A stretch of DNA of 64,000 nucleotides from Acidobacteriota bacterium (GCA_020637335.1 JACJWC010000009.1:124001-188000), one strand, 5' to 3'. Positions 43,813-53,553 are shown, counted from the stretch's first letter. Program-made: numbers and translations. The notes: generated from the letters alone by a model not told the origin.

Positions 43813-44782
43813 GGGTTGCGACCATCACCGCTTTGATGGTGTGCATACGATTCTCCGCTTGCTGGAACACAAGGGACATCGGACCCTCAAAAATTTCCTC
43901 AGTCACTTCACAGATATTGGGGAATTGTTGCGAGAGTTCGGTGTCCTGATTGTGAAAGGCCGGCAAACAATGCAAGAAGGTGCAATTGGGGTTTCCGGTT
44001 TGGTCAAACATGGCGCGATTGACTTGGTAAGGTGATAGCAGCGCAATGCGTTCGCCAAGAATGGCTTCTTCGCCCATGGAGGCCCAAACGTCCGTGTAGA
44101 TGACATCTGCACCTTTAACCCCTTCGGCGACCGAGTCGGTGAGCCGAATCGATGCACCCGTCTCCTTCGCAAAACCCAAAGCCATTTCGTGGATTTTGGG
44201 GTCGGGGAACAAGCTTTTCGGAGCAACAATTCGAAAATCCATACCCATTTTGGCAGCACCGATCATCAAGCTGTTGGCCATGTTATTGCGCCCATCACCA
44301 CAGTAGGCAAAAACGATACCTTTGAGCCGACCAAACTGTTCGCGAACGGTTTGGAAATCGGCCAGGATTTGGGTTGGGTGAAACGTATCCGTGAGACCGT
44401 TCCAAACCGGAACGCCTGCAAATTCTGCCAATGTCTCTACCGTTTGGTGTTTGAATCCGCGGAACTGGATACCGTCGAACATGCGGCCCAAAACCCGAGC
44501 CGTGTCGGCCACCGTTTCCTTTTTCCCAATCTGAATATCGTTTTTACCCAGATATTCGGGATGTGCACCTTCATCGTAACAGGCCACGACGAAGGCACAG
44601 CGCGTGCGGGTAGAAGGCTTTTCAAAAATCAATGCGATATTCTTATTGGCCAAGTATTTATGGTAAACACCTGCCTTTTTTTCCGCTTTGAGCCGATCGG
44701 CCAGATCCAAGAGATAAAGAATTTCTTGCGGACTAAAATCCGCCAATTTGAGTAGGTGACGACCTTTTAACTGAATCGACAT
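43793..44782 (-). CDS. argF: Ornithine carbamoyltransferase
   Basis: The 329-residue enzyme has the carbamoyl phosphate motif FEKPSTRTRCAF, DTFHPTQILADF, the ornithine-binding region and HCLPAFH with the catalytic Cys. It makes citrulline in arginine synthesis. It is the last gene of an acyP-apt-fabI-argF run, 39 bases after fabI. Confidence 0.95.
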   Translation of the reverse strand: MSIQLKGRHLLKLADFSPQEILYLLDLADRLKAEKKAGVYHKYLANKNIALIFEKPSTRTRCAFVVACYDEGAHPEYLGKNDIQIGKKETVADTARVLGRMFDGIQFRGFKHQTVETLAEFAGVPVWNGLTDTFHPTQILADFQTVREQFGRLKGIVFAYCGDGRNNMANSLMIGAAKMGMDFRIVAPKSLFPDPKIHEMALGFAKETGASIRLTDSVAEGVKGADVIYTDVWASMGEEAILGERIALLSPYQVNRAMFDQTGNPNCTFLHCLPAFHNQDTELSQQFPNICEVTEEIFEGPMSLVFQQAENRMHTIKAVMVATLNPPAN

Positions 44783-44821
44783 AACGTTCCTTTAAGAGAG
44801 AATAAGCCCCATGAGGGCCGT

Positions 44822-45583
44822 TTACATACCCATGATGTGGTAACCGGCATCGACATGAATGGTCTCACCGGTAATACCAGACGCCAGGTCTGAGAGCAGG
44901 AATGCACTGGCCTTGGCGACCTCTTCTTGATTGATGTTGCGGCGCAGGGGCGCTGTTTGCACCACGTGATCGAGAATGGGCGAAAATCCACCAATCCCTG
45001 CAGCAGCCAACGTTCGGATGGGACCCGGCGATACGATATTGACCCGAATCTGGTTGGGGCCGAGTTCGGATGCCAGGTATTTGGCTGCCATTTCGAGCGA
45101 GGCTTTGGCAACGCCCATGACGTTGTAATTTTGGAAGACCCGTTCGCCACCTAAATAACTCATACAGATGATACTGCCACCATGGGCTTCCATCAGAGGC
45201 TTGGCGTAGTGACTCAAAATGACAAGTGAGAAACTGGAAACATCGTGTGCCAGCCCAAATCCAGCGCGACTGGTTTCGTGGAAGGCCCCTTTTAAATCTT
45301 CCTTGTTGGCGAAAGCAATCGAATGGACCAGGCCATCCAAGCTACCCCAATCTTTTTGCAAGGTCGCAAAAAGCGCAGAAACTTCTTCTTCCTGGCTGAC
45401 ATCGCAGGGCAAGAGCAAAATGGGCAGATCGCCGACCAATTTCTCTGCATTAGATCGCAGGCGTTCATTTTGGTAGGTGATGCAAACCTGAGCGCCCTGA
45501 TCCAAACAGTATTTGGCAATAGCCCAAGCGATCGAGCGATGGTTGGCAACGCCTGTCACCAGAATCTTTTTTCCGTTCAGCAT
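44822..45583 (-). CDS. fabI: Enoyl-ACP reductase FabI
   Basis: The 253-residue short-chain dehydrogenase has the FabI signature: KKILVTGVANHRSIAWAIAK, LVHSIAFANKEDLKG and the Tyr/Lys motif YLGGERVFQNYNVMGVAKAS. It reduces enoyl-ACP in fatty acid elongation. The ATG at 45583 has GGAAGG ahead, at a loose 10-base spacing; an upstream TTG at 45601 is less likely. Confidence 0.95.
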   Translation of the reverse strand: MLNGKKILVTGVANHRSIAWAIAKYCLDQGAQVCITYQNERLRSNAEKLVGDLPILLLPCDVSQEEEVSALFATLQKDWGSLDGLVHSIAFANKEDLKGAFHETSRAGFGLAHDVSSFSLVILSHYAKPLMEAHGGSIICMSYLGGERVFQNYNVMGVAKASLEMAAKYLASELGPNQIRVNIVSPGPIRTLAAAGIGGFSPILDHVVQTAPLRRNINQEEVAKASAFLLSDLASGITGETIHVDAGYHIMGM

Positions 45584-45602
45584 AGTGGTATTTCCTTCCA
45601 AA

Positions 45603-46118
45603 TCAATAAATCAGGGAAGCGTGGACCAAATCGTTGCCCAGCTTCTCGCGCCCCTTCAAGAAACTCAGTTCAATTAAAAAAGCGAAGCCAACCAATTCAG
45701 CACCTAGTTCGCGCACCAGTTGACCGGTCGCCTTGGCCGTTCCGCCCGTAGCAATGACATCGTCCACAATCAGAACCCGATCCGGGTGGCGCACCGCATC
45801 CTGGTGGATCTCCAACTGATCGACGCCATATTCCAATTCGTACGACACAGAGTTGGTGCGGAACGGCAACTTGCCCGGTTTGCGCACGGGTACAAATCCA
45901 GCGCCTAATTCAAGCGCCAATGCCGGCCCAAACATAAAACCGCGTGATTCAATGCCAACCACGTGGTTGATTGCCATTTTGCGAAAGGGTTCAGCCATAG
46001 TCTGAATAGCCAAGCGCATGCCTTGCGGATTCGCTAAAAGCGGGGTTATGTCTTTAAACAGGATGCCGGGTTTGGGGAAATCGGGAATGTCCCGAATCAT
46101 ATTCTTAAGAACGTCCAA
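45603..46118 (-). CDS. apt: Adenine phosphoribosyltransferase
   Basis: The 171-residue enzyme has IRDIPDFPKPGILFKDITPLL, VGIESRGFMFGPALALELG, PVRKPGKLPF and the PRPP motif VLIVDDVIATGGTA. It salvages adenine. The start is TTG at 46118 with GGAGGAG 6 bases ahead. Confidence 0.95.
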   Translation of the reverse strand: MDVLKNMIRDIPDFPKPGILFKDITPLLANPQGMRLAIQTMAEPFRKMAINHVVGIESRGFMFGPALALELGAGFVPVRKPGKLPFRTNSVSYELEYGVDQLEIHQDAVRHPDRVLIVDDVIATGGTAKATGQLVRELGAELVGFAFLIELSFLKGREKLGNDLVHASLIY

Positions 46119-46132
46119 TTAAAACTCCTCCC

Positions 46133-46402
46133 CTATCGAAGTATCTGAAAAGCTACGGCAGTCGGAGAATCTTCAACTACCTCAACCCGGCACTCGTCTA
46201 CGCAAGACCCGGGCGGTCCTTTTTTAACGCGTTGCAGAAAGGCCATGGCTTGCGACTCTTCGCCTTGCACAAAAAGTTGCACGCTTCCATCTTGTTCATT
46301 TCGGACCCAACCCTGGACACCACATGCAGATGCGGCCCGTTGACAGTACCAACGAAACCCAACACCTTGCACTCGGCCCAACACTGAGACCCGCCATGCC
46401 AT
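46133..46402 (-). CDS. acyP: Acylphosphatase
   Basis: The 89-residue protein has the acylphosphatase signature VQGVGFRWYCQRAA with the phosphate-binding loop and catalytic Arg, then GVQGWVRNEQDGSVQLF with the catalytic Asn. It hydrolyses acyl phosphates. GGAGGG precedes the ATG. It lies 14 bases before apt. Confidence 0.93.
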   Translation of the reverse strand: MAWRVSVLGRVQGVGFRWYCQRAASACGVQGWVRNEQDGSVQLFVQGEESQAMAFLQRVKKGPPGSCVDECRVEVVEDSPTAVAFQILR

Positions 46403-46518
46403 GAAGGCCTCCCTCCAGCAAAAACCATGGGCATTCTACCTGAATTTAACGGACAGCTAAAAGCTTCCTGGGCCAAAATGCGCCGATTCGCCTAAAATGT
46501 GTTTTTCGCGGAGCACCC

Positions 46519-47280
46519 ATGCCAAATACTGAACCAAGCTTCATAGTTTTAATCCTTTGTTACAACGAAAAAGACCATATCGCCGATTTACTGCAGGCCG
46601 TTGCCCAAAGAACACCCCATTTTTTGGTTGTCGATGACGGTTCTAACGATGGTACCGCAGACATCTTGCGCGACTTGGGCGTACCAACCCTTTTCCAACA
46701 CAAAAACGGTGGTAAGGGACAAGCCATCCGGACCGGGCTCGGGTGGGTCTTGGCACAACATTATGACTATGTCATTTTTATGGACGGCGATGGCCAGCAC
46801 GACCCGGAGGATTTACCGACTTTCATGGCCGCCATGGTCGAAGGCTATGATTTCATCTGCGGGAATCGCATGACCGATACTAGCGGCATGCCACGCAAGC
46901 GCAGAATCACCAATCAGATGGGCAGCTGGGCGTTATCGCGCATCATCAACGCCACTATTCCCGACACCATGGTCGGGTACCGGGCACTAAAATGCGATTT
47001 ACTGCGCCGTTTCCCCCTCATCTCCAAAGGATTTACCATCGAAACTGAAATTTTGTTGCGCAGCTTCGAGTACCCGATTCGTTTTATCAATGTTCCGGTG
47101 AAAACGATTTACCATCACCATGGCGAGAACAAATACCAAGGTGTACGCGACTCCTGGGGCATTTTCTTTTTCTGTGGCGGACTCGAAGCCAATGAAGGCC
47201 AATGGCGCAAACAAAAACCAGCAGCCGTCACGGCCCAACACTTGGACAAGTTGCTCGGAACGGGCCCGAAATTGGCCTGA
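46519..47280 (+). CDS. Family 2 glycosyltransferase (dolichol-phosphate mannosyltransferase-like)
   Basis: The 253-residue protein has the GT-A core: ILCYNEKDHIADLLQAV, VDDGSNDGTADILRD, HKNGGKGQAIRTGL and the DGDGQHDPED metal-binding stretch. It resembles the polyprenol-phosphate sugar transferases. No transmembrane segment is evident. Acceptor unknown. GGAG precedes the ATG. Confidence 0.88.
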   Translation: MPNTEPSFIVLILCYNEKDHIADLLQAVAQRTPHFLVVDDGSNDGTADILRDLGVPTLFQHKNGGKGQAIRTGLGWVLAQHYDYVIFMDGDGQHDPEDLPTFMAAMVEGYDFICGNRMTDTSGMPRKRRITNQMGSWALSRIINATIPDTMVGYRALKCDLLRRFPLISKGFTIETEILLRSFEYPIRFINVPVKTIYHHHGENKYQGVRDSWGIFFFCGGLEANEGQWRKQKPAAVTAQHLDKLLGTGPKLA

Positions 47281-47355
47281 ATGATTGACCCCAGCCGAGA
47301 AGCCTGTTAATGATGGAGCCATTTTTTTGGCAGCCCCGCCAAAAGGGAGCACGTT

Positions 47356-47658
47356 ATGAGCACGGAAATCACTCGAGACACGGTTCGCCATTACGCAAAA
47401 TTGGCCCAACTCTCCTTTGAAGAACATGAGCTGGACACCTTTGTTTCACAGTTCAGCGCCATCTTGAACTATGTCGAAAAAATATCTGAATTGGACTTGA
47501 GCGGTATTGAAGCTACAGCCCAGGTGTTTCCTTGGGATACACCCTTTCGGGAAGATGAAATCGCCCCCCGTTTCGATCAGGATAAAGCATTGATCAACGC
47601 ACCGGACGCCGAATCCGGTCATTTTCTGGTCCCCAAAGTAATCGATGTAAAGGGCTAG
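47356..47658 (+). CDS. gatC: Asp-tRNA(Asn)/Glu-tRNA(Gln) amidotransferase subunit C
   Basis: The 100-residue protein has the GatC pattern: ITRDTVRHYAKLAQLSFEEHE, FSAILNYVEKISELD and the C-terminal FLVPKVID. It assists folding of GatA in the GatCAB complex, which amidates mischarged tRNA. gatA follows after 9 bases. gatB is not in the window. Confidence 0.93.
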   Translation: MSTEITRDTVRHYAKLAQLSFEEHELDTFVSQFSAILNYVEKISELDLSGIEATAQVFPWDTPFREDEIAPRFDQDKALINAPDAESGHFLVPKVIDVKG

Positions 47659-47667
47659 GAGATAAGC

Positions 47668-49104
47668 ATGTTATCAACGTTAGGTTCGATCCGCGAAAAA
47701 CTGGGCTCAGGCGAAATATCCAGTGAAGAGTTGGTACAAAATTGCCTGAACACGATCCAAGGCCAGGACGAAAAAATCGGTGCATTTTTGCAGGTACATG
47801 GGGAAAAAGCCCTTGAATCGGCACGTGAAATCGATCGACGGCGGCAGCAAGGTGAGGCAATGGGAGCGTTGGCAGGGATCCCCATCGCCATCAAAGACAA
47901 CATCAATATCGAAGGTTTCCACACCACCTGTGCCAGTCGCATGTTGGAAAACTTCATCTCGCCTTACGACGCCACTGTCATTCAGAAACTCAAGGCAGCC
48001 GGCGCCATCTTTTTGGGCAAAACCAATATGGATGAATTTGCAATGGGTTCATCCACTGAGCACTCCGCTTTGCGGAAAACCGTAAACCCGTGTGCGCCCA
48101 GCTGTGTGCCCGGCGGAAGTAGCGGCGGCAGCACGGCCGCAGTCGCAGCCGGAATGGCCCCGTTGGCTTTAGGCAGCTCAACAGGCGGTTCTATCCGTCA
48201 ACCCGCCGCTTTTTGTGGCGTTGTTGGACTCAAGCCGACTTATGGCCGCGTGTCGCGTTATGGCTTGGTCGCGTTTGGTTCCAGTCTGGACCAAATCGGT
48301 CCCATTGCCAGCGACGTCCCCGGCTGTGCGGAACTCCTTCAGGTCATTGCCGGACATGACCCCTTCGATTCCACCTCCGCCCCAAACCCCGTTGAGGACT
48401 TTTCCGCATGGCTTGGCCAACCCTTGAAGGGCTTGAGGATCGGACTGGTAAGCGAATTCGAGACGGAAGGGCTCCAGCCGGAAATTCAAGCAGCACTGAC
48501 CCGCGCCACCGCTTTTTTGAAAGCGCAGGGCGCCGAGTGTGTCACGATTCAGTTGCCGCACACGGAATACGCCATCCCGACCTATTACCTGATCGCCACA
48601 GCTGAGGCCAGCTCCAACCTGGCCCGATTTGATGGCGTCCGTTACACCAAGCGCGCAGAAGGGATCCGCAACTTACAAGAGATGTACACCCAAAGCCGTA
48701 ACCAAGGCTTCGGCATGGAAGTGAAACGCCGCATTCTTTTGGGCACCTACTGTCTGTCCTCAGGTTATTACGAAGGGTATTATCTGAATGCCCAGCGGGT
48801 CCGTACCAAAATCATTGAGGACTATCAACAGGCCTTCCAAAAGTGCGACCTGATTCTGGCACCGACCACCCCCACCAGTGCATTTGAAATCGGTGAAAAG
48901 ACCCAGGATCCCGTTGCGATGTACCTTAGCGACATTTTCACCGTTCCAGCGAACCTGGCGGGTATTCCTGCCATTTCCTTTCCGTCCGGGAAGGATCAGA
49001 AGAACCGGCCCATCGGGTTACAACTCATGGCCCCATTCTTCGGCGAAGCCAAAATGTTGGGCGTAGCAGACCACCTGCACCGTCACTTTGCAGCCCCAAG
49101 TTAA
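47668..49104 (+). CDS. gatA: Asp-tRNA(Asn)/Glu-tRNA(Gln) amidotransferase subunit A
   Basis: The 478-residue amidase has the catalytic Lys in IPIAIKDNI, the GKTNMDEFAMGSS segment, the serine-rich SCVPGGSSGGSTAAVAAG with the cis-Ser and nucleophile Ser, and the C-terminal FGEAKMLGVADHL. It releases ammonia from glutamine for the GatB-catalysed amidation. It overlaps the convergent Nudix gene by 4 bases. Confidence 0.95.
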   Translation: MLSTLGSIREKLGSGEISSEELVQNCLNTIQGQDEKIGAFLQVHGEKALESAREIDRRRQQGEAMGALAGIPIAIKDNINIEGFHTTCASRMLENFISPYDATVIQKLKAAGAIFLGKTNMDEFAMGSSTEHSALRKTVNPCAPSCVPGGSSGGSTAAVAAGMAPLALGSSTGGSIRQPAAFCGVVGLKPTYGRVSRYGLVAFGSSLDQIGPIASDVPGCAELLQVIAGHDPFDSTSAPNPVEDFSAWLGQPLKGLRIGLVSEFETEGLQPEIQAALTRATAFLKAQGAECVTIQLPHTEYAIPTYYLIATAEASSNLARFDGVRYTKRAEGIRNLQEMYTQSRNQGFGMEVKRRILLGTYCLSSGYYEGYYLNAQRVRTKIIEDYQQAFQKCDLILAPTTPTSAFEIGEKTQDPVAMYLSDIFTVPANLAGIPAISFPSGKDQKNRPIGLQLMAPFFGEAKMLGVADHLHRHFAAPS

Positions 49105-49619
49105 ACGCCCGGCCAACCCAGATAGAGCAGAACTTGGCGGGCATGATCAAGTGCCTGTTGATACACCGCGCGTTTAAACCAAACAGGATTATCGAGCGCC
49201 TGATCAAACGGCACCCAGGCCAAGGCGCGAAATTCCTTGTCTTTGGCTCTTTTTAGATCAGGCTTACGGCCTTTTTTAGGCGTCACCAGGAAATACTGCT
49301 GGCTTTGTCCGACATAAGGTTCAAATTTTTTGGCTAGGGAAATCGGAAATTGATAGGTCAATTGAAAAGGGAAACGGTACAACACTTCAAAGTCTTTTAA
49401 TCCGGTTTCTTCGAGCACCTCACGGCGTAATCCCTGCTCGGCATCCTCGCCTGGATCGAGTCCGCCCTGTGGCCACTGCCAGGCGCCATGCCAATCGATT
49501 CGTTCCCCCAGTAATAGCCGCGTTTCACCTTTTTTCTGTTTCACAATCAAGGCCGCCACATTGGGTCGAAGCGGTCCATCTGCCTGACAAAGCGGCTCAT
49601 TGGGGTCCTGATAGGCCAT
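49101..49619 (-). CDS. Nudix hydrolase, RppH/diadenosine-polyphosphatase-like
   Basis: The 172-residue protein has the complete Nudix box from GGLDPGEDAEQG to LRREVLEETGL, preceded by WHGAWQWPQ, a feature of RppH-like enzymes that act on capped RNA or Ap4A. The C-terminal QLTYQFPISL and SQQYFLVTP segments fit. The start at 49619 has AGGAGG 6 bases ahead. It is divergent from the sigma-54 activator. Confidence 0.85.
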   Translation of the reverse strand: MAYQDPNEPLCQADGPLRPNVAALIVKQKKGETRLLLGERIDWHGAWQWPQGGLDPGEDAEQGLRREVLEETGLKDFEVLYRFPFQLTYQFPISLAKKFEPYVGQSQQYFLVTPKKGRKPDLKRAKDKEFRALAWVPFDQALDNPVWFKRAVYQQALDHARQVLLYLGWPGV

Positions 49620-49693
49620 CTGCATCCTCCTAAATCTCATTGACAGCTTCTCACAAATTTGGGATGTTTAAGTGTCAATTTTTTGACTTTCCT

Positions 49694-51070
49694 ATGGCTG
49701 AAATACTTGTCGTCGATGACGATCCCACCATTGCTGAACTGCTGCAAGCCCTCATGGAACGCCAAGGGCATCAGGTCGAAATGCGGACCGATGCATTGGA
49801 TGCGCTGGACCTGGTCAAGACCCGCAATTTCGATCTGGTCCTGACCGATTTGATGATGCCCATGGTCTCCGGCCTTGAAATCGCACAGGAGGTCCTGAGC
49901 CGCGATGCAGATACCTTGGTCCTGATGGTAACGGGCCATGCCAGCCTGGAAACAGCCCTGAGCGCTATCCGGCTTGGCGTTTATGATTACATTTTGAAAC
50001 CGTTTAAATTGGACGAGGTCGAGCACGCAGTCGATCGCGCCCTCGAAAACAAAACGCTTAAATCTGAAAACCGCGCCTTGCGCCACCAGTTGGCCCAGCA
50101 GGAAGGGCGCTGGGAATTGGTCGGAAAAAGCAATGCGATGGAAGATATTAAGGCGCGCATTCTGCGGGCTGCGCCTGCACCTTCGACCGTTTTGATCAGC
50201 GGAGAGAGTGGTACAGGCAAGGAACTGGCAGCGCGTGCCATCCACCAATACAGCTCTCGCGGAAACCGGCCCTTCATTTGGGTCAACTGCGGCGCCATCC
50301 CCGAAAATCTGTTAGAAAGTGAATTGTTTGGCCACAAGAAAGGGGCATTCACCGACGCCAGTTCAGATCGAATTGGTCACTTTGCTCAAGCGCATGGTGG
50401 GACGTTGTTCCTCGACGAAATCGGCTTATTGCCCTTGCCTTTACAGGTGAAACTGCTGCGGGTTTTGCAGGAACGGGAAATTCGACCCCTTGGCAGTAAT
50501 CAGACCCAAAAAGTGGATGTACGCATCGTGGCCGCAACCAACGCCGATTTATGGCAAATGGTCCAAAAAGGGGCGTTTCGGGAAGACTTGTATTATCGAC
50601 TAAAGGTCATTTCGCTGGTCATGCCGCCCTTGCGTGACCGCCTGGATGATCTGCCCCTTTTGGTCCATCACTTCCTGAACAAACACGCCAAAATTCTCGG
50701 ATTACCGTTTAAACCATTCAGTCGTTCAGCCCTAACCGCCATGCAGAATTACGATTGGCCAGGCAATGTTCGCGAATTGGAGAATGTGGTCGAAAGTTGT
50801 TTGGCCATGTCTGTTGGCAACGCAGCGATTGAAGCCAGCGAATTACCCAGCCAAATGGTTGCCCATCCCAAAGCCCATACCGTTGTTGTGGGTGATGCCA
50901 TTTGGGACCTAAACCAGGCCTTAAGTGAATTTGAGAAAACCATGATTCTGCGCGCCCTCAAAGAAACCCATGGCGTTAAAGCAAAGGCTGCGGAATTACT
51001 GCAGGTCAAGAGAACCACGTTGGTGGAAAAACTCAAGCGCTACCCTGAGATTTCTGCGCAATTCAAATGA
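49694..51070 (+). CDS. Sigma-54-dependent response regulator (NtrC family)
   Basis: The 458-residue protein has a receiver domain (Asp52 in LVLTDLMMP), an AAA+ domain with Walker A GESGTGKE, the sigma-54 contact loop GAFTDA (GAFTGA in most), Walker B GTLFLDEIG and the R-finger region, and a C-terminal Fis-type helix-turn-helix (ELLQVKRTTLVEKLKRYPEI). It would open sigma-54 promoters. No adjacent histidine kinase is present; the nearest is at 56905. It overlaps the next gene by 4 bases. Confidence 0.9.
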   Translation: MAEILVVDDDPTIAELLQALMERQGHQVEMRTDALDALDLVKTRNFDLVLTDLMMPMVSGLEIAQEVLSRDADTLVLMVTGHASLETALSAIRLGVYDYILKPFKLDEVEHAVDRALENKTLKSENRALRHQLAQQEGRWELVGKSNAMEDIKARILRAAPAPSTVLISGESGTGKELAARAIHQYSSRGNRPFIWVNCGAIPENLLESELFGHKKGAFTDASSDRIGHFAQAHGGTLFLDEIGLLPLPLQVKLLRVLQEREIRPLGSNQTQKVDVRIVAATNADLWQMVQKGAFREDLYYRLKVISLVMPPLRDRLDDLPLLVHHFLNKHAKILGLPFKPFSRSALTAMQNYDWPGNVRELENVVESCLAMSVGNAAIEASELPSQMVAHPKAHTVVVGDAIWDLNQALSEFEKTMILRALKETHGVKAKAAELLQVKRTTLVEKLKRYPEISAQFK

Positions 51071-53553
51071 AACCCATTGGCACCTATTTGACCCAAGCCG
51101 CTGCGGCCGGAATGCGCGAGGCCATCCAAGAAGCGGATGGTGCTGAACTCTTTGTGGTTTTTCGTCGCACTTCCAGCCAGGAACTTTTTGATGAGATGCA
51201 TATTTTGGCCCGCGGTAACGATGCAGCCGTGCCGGCCTTGGTCAGTCGCGTGCACTGGGGCGACCTCACCGTTCATAACCACCCATCTGGCGTGCTCAAA
51301 CCGTCGCAAGCCGACCTGAACGTGGCCTCGGTTATGGGCGAACTCGGCGTCGGCTCGATGATCGTGGACAATTCGGTCAGCCATGGCTACATGGTGGTTG
51401 AGCCGAGCACCGAACCCCAAGTTCAAGCCGTTGAGAGCGATTCGGTTCTCGATTTATTCGCCAGCGACGGTGCCCTTGCTAAGAACCTGGACACTTTTGA
51501 ATTGCGGCCCGGTCAACGCGATATGGCCGAGGCCGTCCTCAAGAGCCTCAACGAGGGAACCCACCTCGTTGTGGAAGCTGGCACGGGCACGGGTAAAAGC
51601 CTTGCTTACCTGATACCCGCCCTGCTTTGGACCCGCGCCAATCGCAAACGCATTGTCATCGCCACCAAAACCATTGCCCTCCAGGAACAGCTCCTGTTTA
51701 AAGACATCCCGCTGGCACGAAAGTTAATCGAAAATGCACCCCATGCGGCGCTGATCAAAGGTCGTTCCAATTATGTCTGTCTGCGAAAATTAGAAGATGT
51801 GACTACCGTTCAGATGCACTTATGGGACGACCAGGAAACGCAAGCGTTGCAAGAAGTTCAGGATATCGCCCAATGGGTTCAGGAAACGGGCGGCGGCGAT
51901 AAAGCCCAACTGCCCTTTCTGCCCTCTTACCCCGCATGGGAAAAAGTTCAGTCCGAATCGGACATGTGTTTGGGCAGTCGCTGTCCCCATTTTCAGCGCT
52001 CGCCGTTTTTCGTTTCGCGGCGCGAATCGGCACGATCCGGCATTTTAGTCGTTAATCAAGCATTGCTTTTTAGTGATTTGGCCGTTCGTTTAAGTTCAGG
52101 CAACTACAACGCCGCTGCGGTTATGCCACCCTACGATGCCATCATCCTGGACGAAGCCCATTCCATGGAAGACATCGCCACCGCCCATTTTGGCTCGAGC
52201 CTCGCCTCGGTGGGTTTGCGCATCATGATTGGGCGTTTGATGACGACCAAAGGGACAGGTGGTTTGTTGTTGAGGATCGCCCAGTTCTGCCTGAAAAAGA
52301 ACCGTCTTGACTTGGTGGAACATCTGGAAACCGAGCGTTTTCCCCTTTTCCGCGAGACTCGTGATCAGATTTTAGCCATCCTGGAACAAATGGCGTTTGA
52401 ATTACATGAAGCGCTTAATCCAGCCCAGGAAAAGGAGACCGTCCTGTGGTTGCACGAGGCATTGCTGGAGGGCCAAGCCCTGCAACAGGCGCGGATTACC
52501 GCCAAAAACCTGTTTGCTGAGTCAGTTAAACTCATGAATTGCCTTAAAGGGATTCGCACCCGGCTGGGCCAGTGGCCCGAAGATAAGGAACCGCCTGAAC
52601 TCGAGGGCATGCGCATCGAATTGGACGCGCGCTACCAGCGACTAGATCAGGCCTTTTCTGCTTTAAAAAATTTTGCGCTTAAAACAGACGGTAACCAGAT
52701 TCCCTGGTTGGCCTTAAAAATCTGGAAAGGCCAGAAGTTTGAATTTGAATATAACGTCTCGCCCTTGGATGTCAGCGAAGCGTTAAAAAAAGCCCTGTTT
52801 GAACCGTTTCGCAGTGTGATCATGACCTCGGCCACGCTCAATCTTGGTGACGATTTTGCCTTTTTTAGAGGTCGGGTCGGCCTGGACACCGTTGAGCGCA
52901 GCATGGAACTCAAAACAGTTGAATCGCCTTTCAACTACCCTAAGCAAGCTGCCCTAAGCATTCCCAAATCCCACCTTTTGGAGTGGCGCGAAAAAGGTTT
53001 TACCCAAAGCCTGGCCGACTTGATCTGCAAGGTCCATCCCCAATTGCCGGGCGGGAGCCTGGTTTTGTTTACCTCCTACGGCATGCTCAATGCCGTCGCG
53101 CGCCTTTTGGAGCCCGAACTGGCACGTCAGGGCACACCTCTCCTGATTCAAGGCAGTCATCAACGCCGCATTCTGATTGAGCGGCTCAAGGAAACCCATG
53201 GTGTCTTGTTGGGCACGGACAGTTTTTGGGAAGGGGTCGATTTGGCCGGACCTGCATTGTGCAAACTCTTTATTGCAAAATTGCCATTCCCGCAAATGAA
53301 AGAACCCATCTTTGAAGCGCGAAGCCACGCCCTTGATGCCCAGAAAAAAAGCAGTTTCAGGCACCTTTCACTGCCTTTGGCCCAATTGAAATTCAAGCAA
53401 GGGGTGGGTCGCCTGATTCGCAGTAAATCGGACCGCGGCATTATTGTGGTGACCGATACTCGAATCCTCGATAAAGCCTATGGGCGCGACTTTCTCAAGG
53501 TCATTCCCAATATCCCCGTGGTAGATTTTGAGGCGTTATGGCACAACCTATAG
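51067..53553 (+). CDS. DinG-family helicase fused to an N-terminal RadC-like JAB/JAMM domain
   Basis: The 828-residue protein starts with a JAMM domain: Glu27, then the full motif HNHPSG from His70 and His72 to Ser80 and Asp83, as in RadC. An XPD/DinG-type superfamily 2 helicase follows: Walker A GTGTGKS (residues 172-178), DEAH in ILDEAHSME, VIMTSATLNL, and the C-terminal QGVGRLIRS. DinG Fe-S ligands Cys238, Cys301 and Cys306 are present, but the fourth is Pro313. It unwinds DNA in repair, probably. The stop overlaps the next gene. Confidence 0.85.
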   Translation: MKPIGTYLTQAAAAGMREAIQEADGAELFVVFRRTSSQELFDEMHILARGNDAAVPALVSRVHWGDLTVHNHPSGVLKPSQADLNVASVMGELGVGSMIVDNSVSHGYMVVEPSTEPQVQAVESDSVLDLFASDGALAKNLDTFELRPGQRDMAEAVLKSLNEGTHLVVEAGTGTGKSLAYLIPALLWTRANRKRIVIATKTIALQEQLLFKDIPLARKLIENAPHAALIKGRSNYVCLRKLEDVTTVQMHLWDDQETQALQEVQDIAQWVQETGGGDKAQLPFLPSYPAWEKVQSESDMCLGSRCPHFQRSPFFVSRRESARSGILVVNQALLFSDLAVRLSSGNYNAAAVMPPYDAIILDEAHSMEDIATAHFGSSLASVGLRIMIGRLMTTKGTGGLLLRIAQFCLKKNRLDLVEHLETERFPLFRETRDQILAILEQMAFELHEALNPAQEKETVLWLHEALLEGQALQQARITAKNLFAESVKLMNCLKGIRTRLGQWPEDKEPPELEGMRIELDARYQRLDQAFSALKNFALKTDGNQIPWLALKIWKGQKFEFEYNVSPLDVSEALKKALFEPFRSVIMTSATLNLGDDFAFFRGRVGLDTVERSMELKTVESPFNYPKQAALSIPKSHLLEWREKGFTQSLADLICKVHPQLPGGSLVLFTSYGMLNAVARLLEPELARQGTPLLIQGSHQRRILIERLKETHGVLLGTDSFWEGVDLAGPALCKLFIAKLPFPQMKEPIFEARSHALDAQKKSSFRHLSLPLAQLKFKQGVGRLIRSKSDRGIIVVTDTRILDKAYGRDFLKVIPNIPVVDFEALWHNL

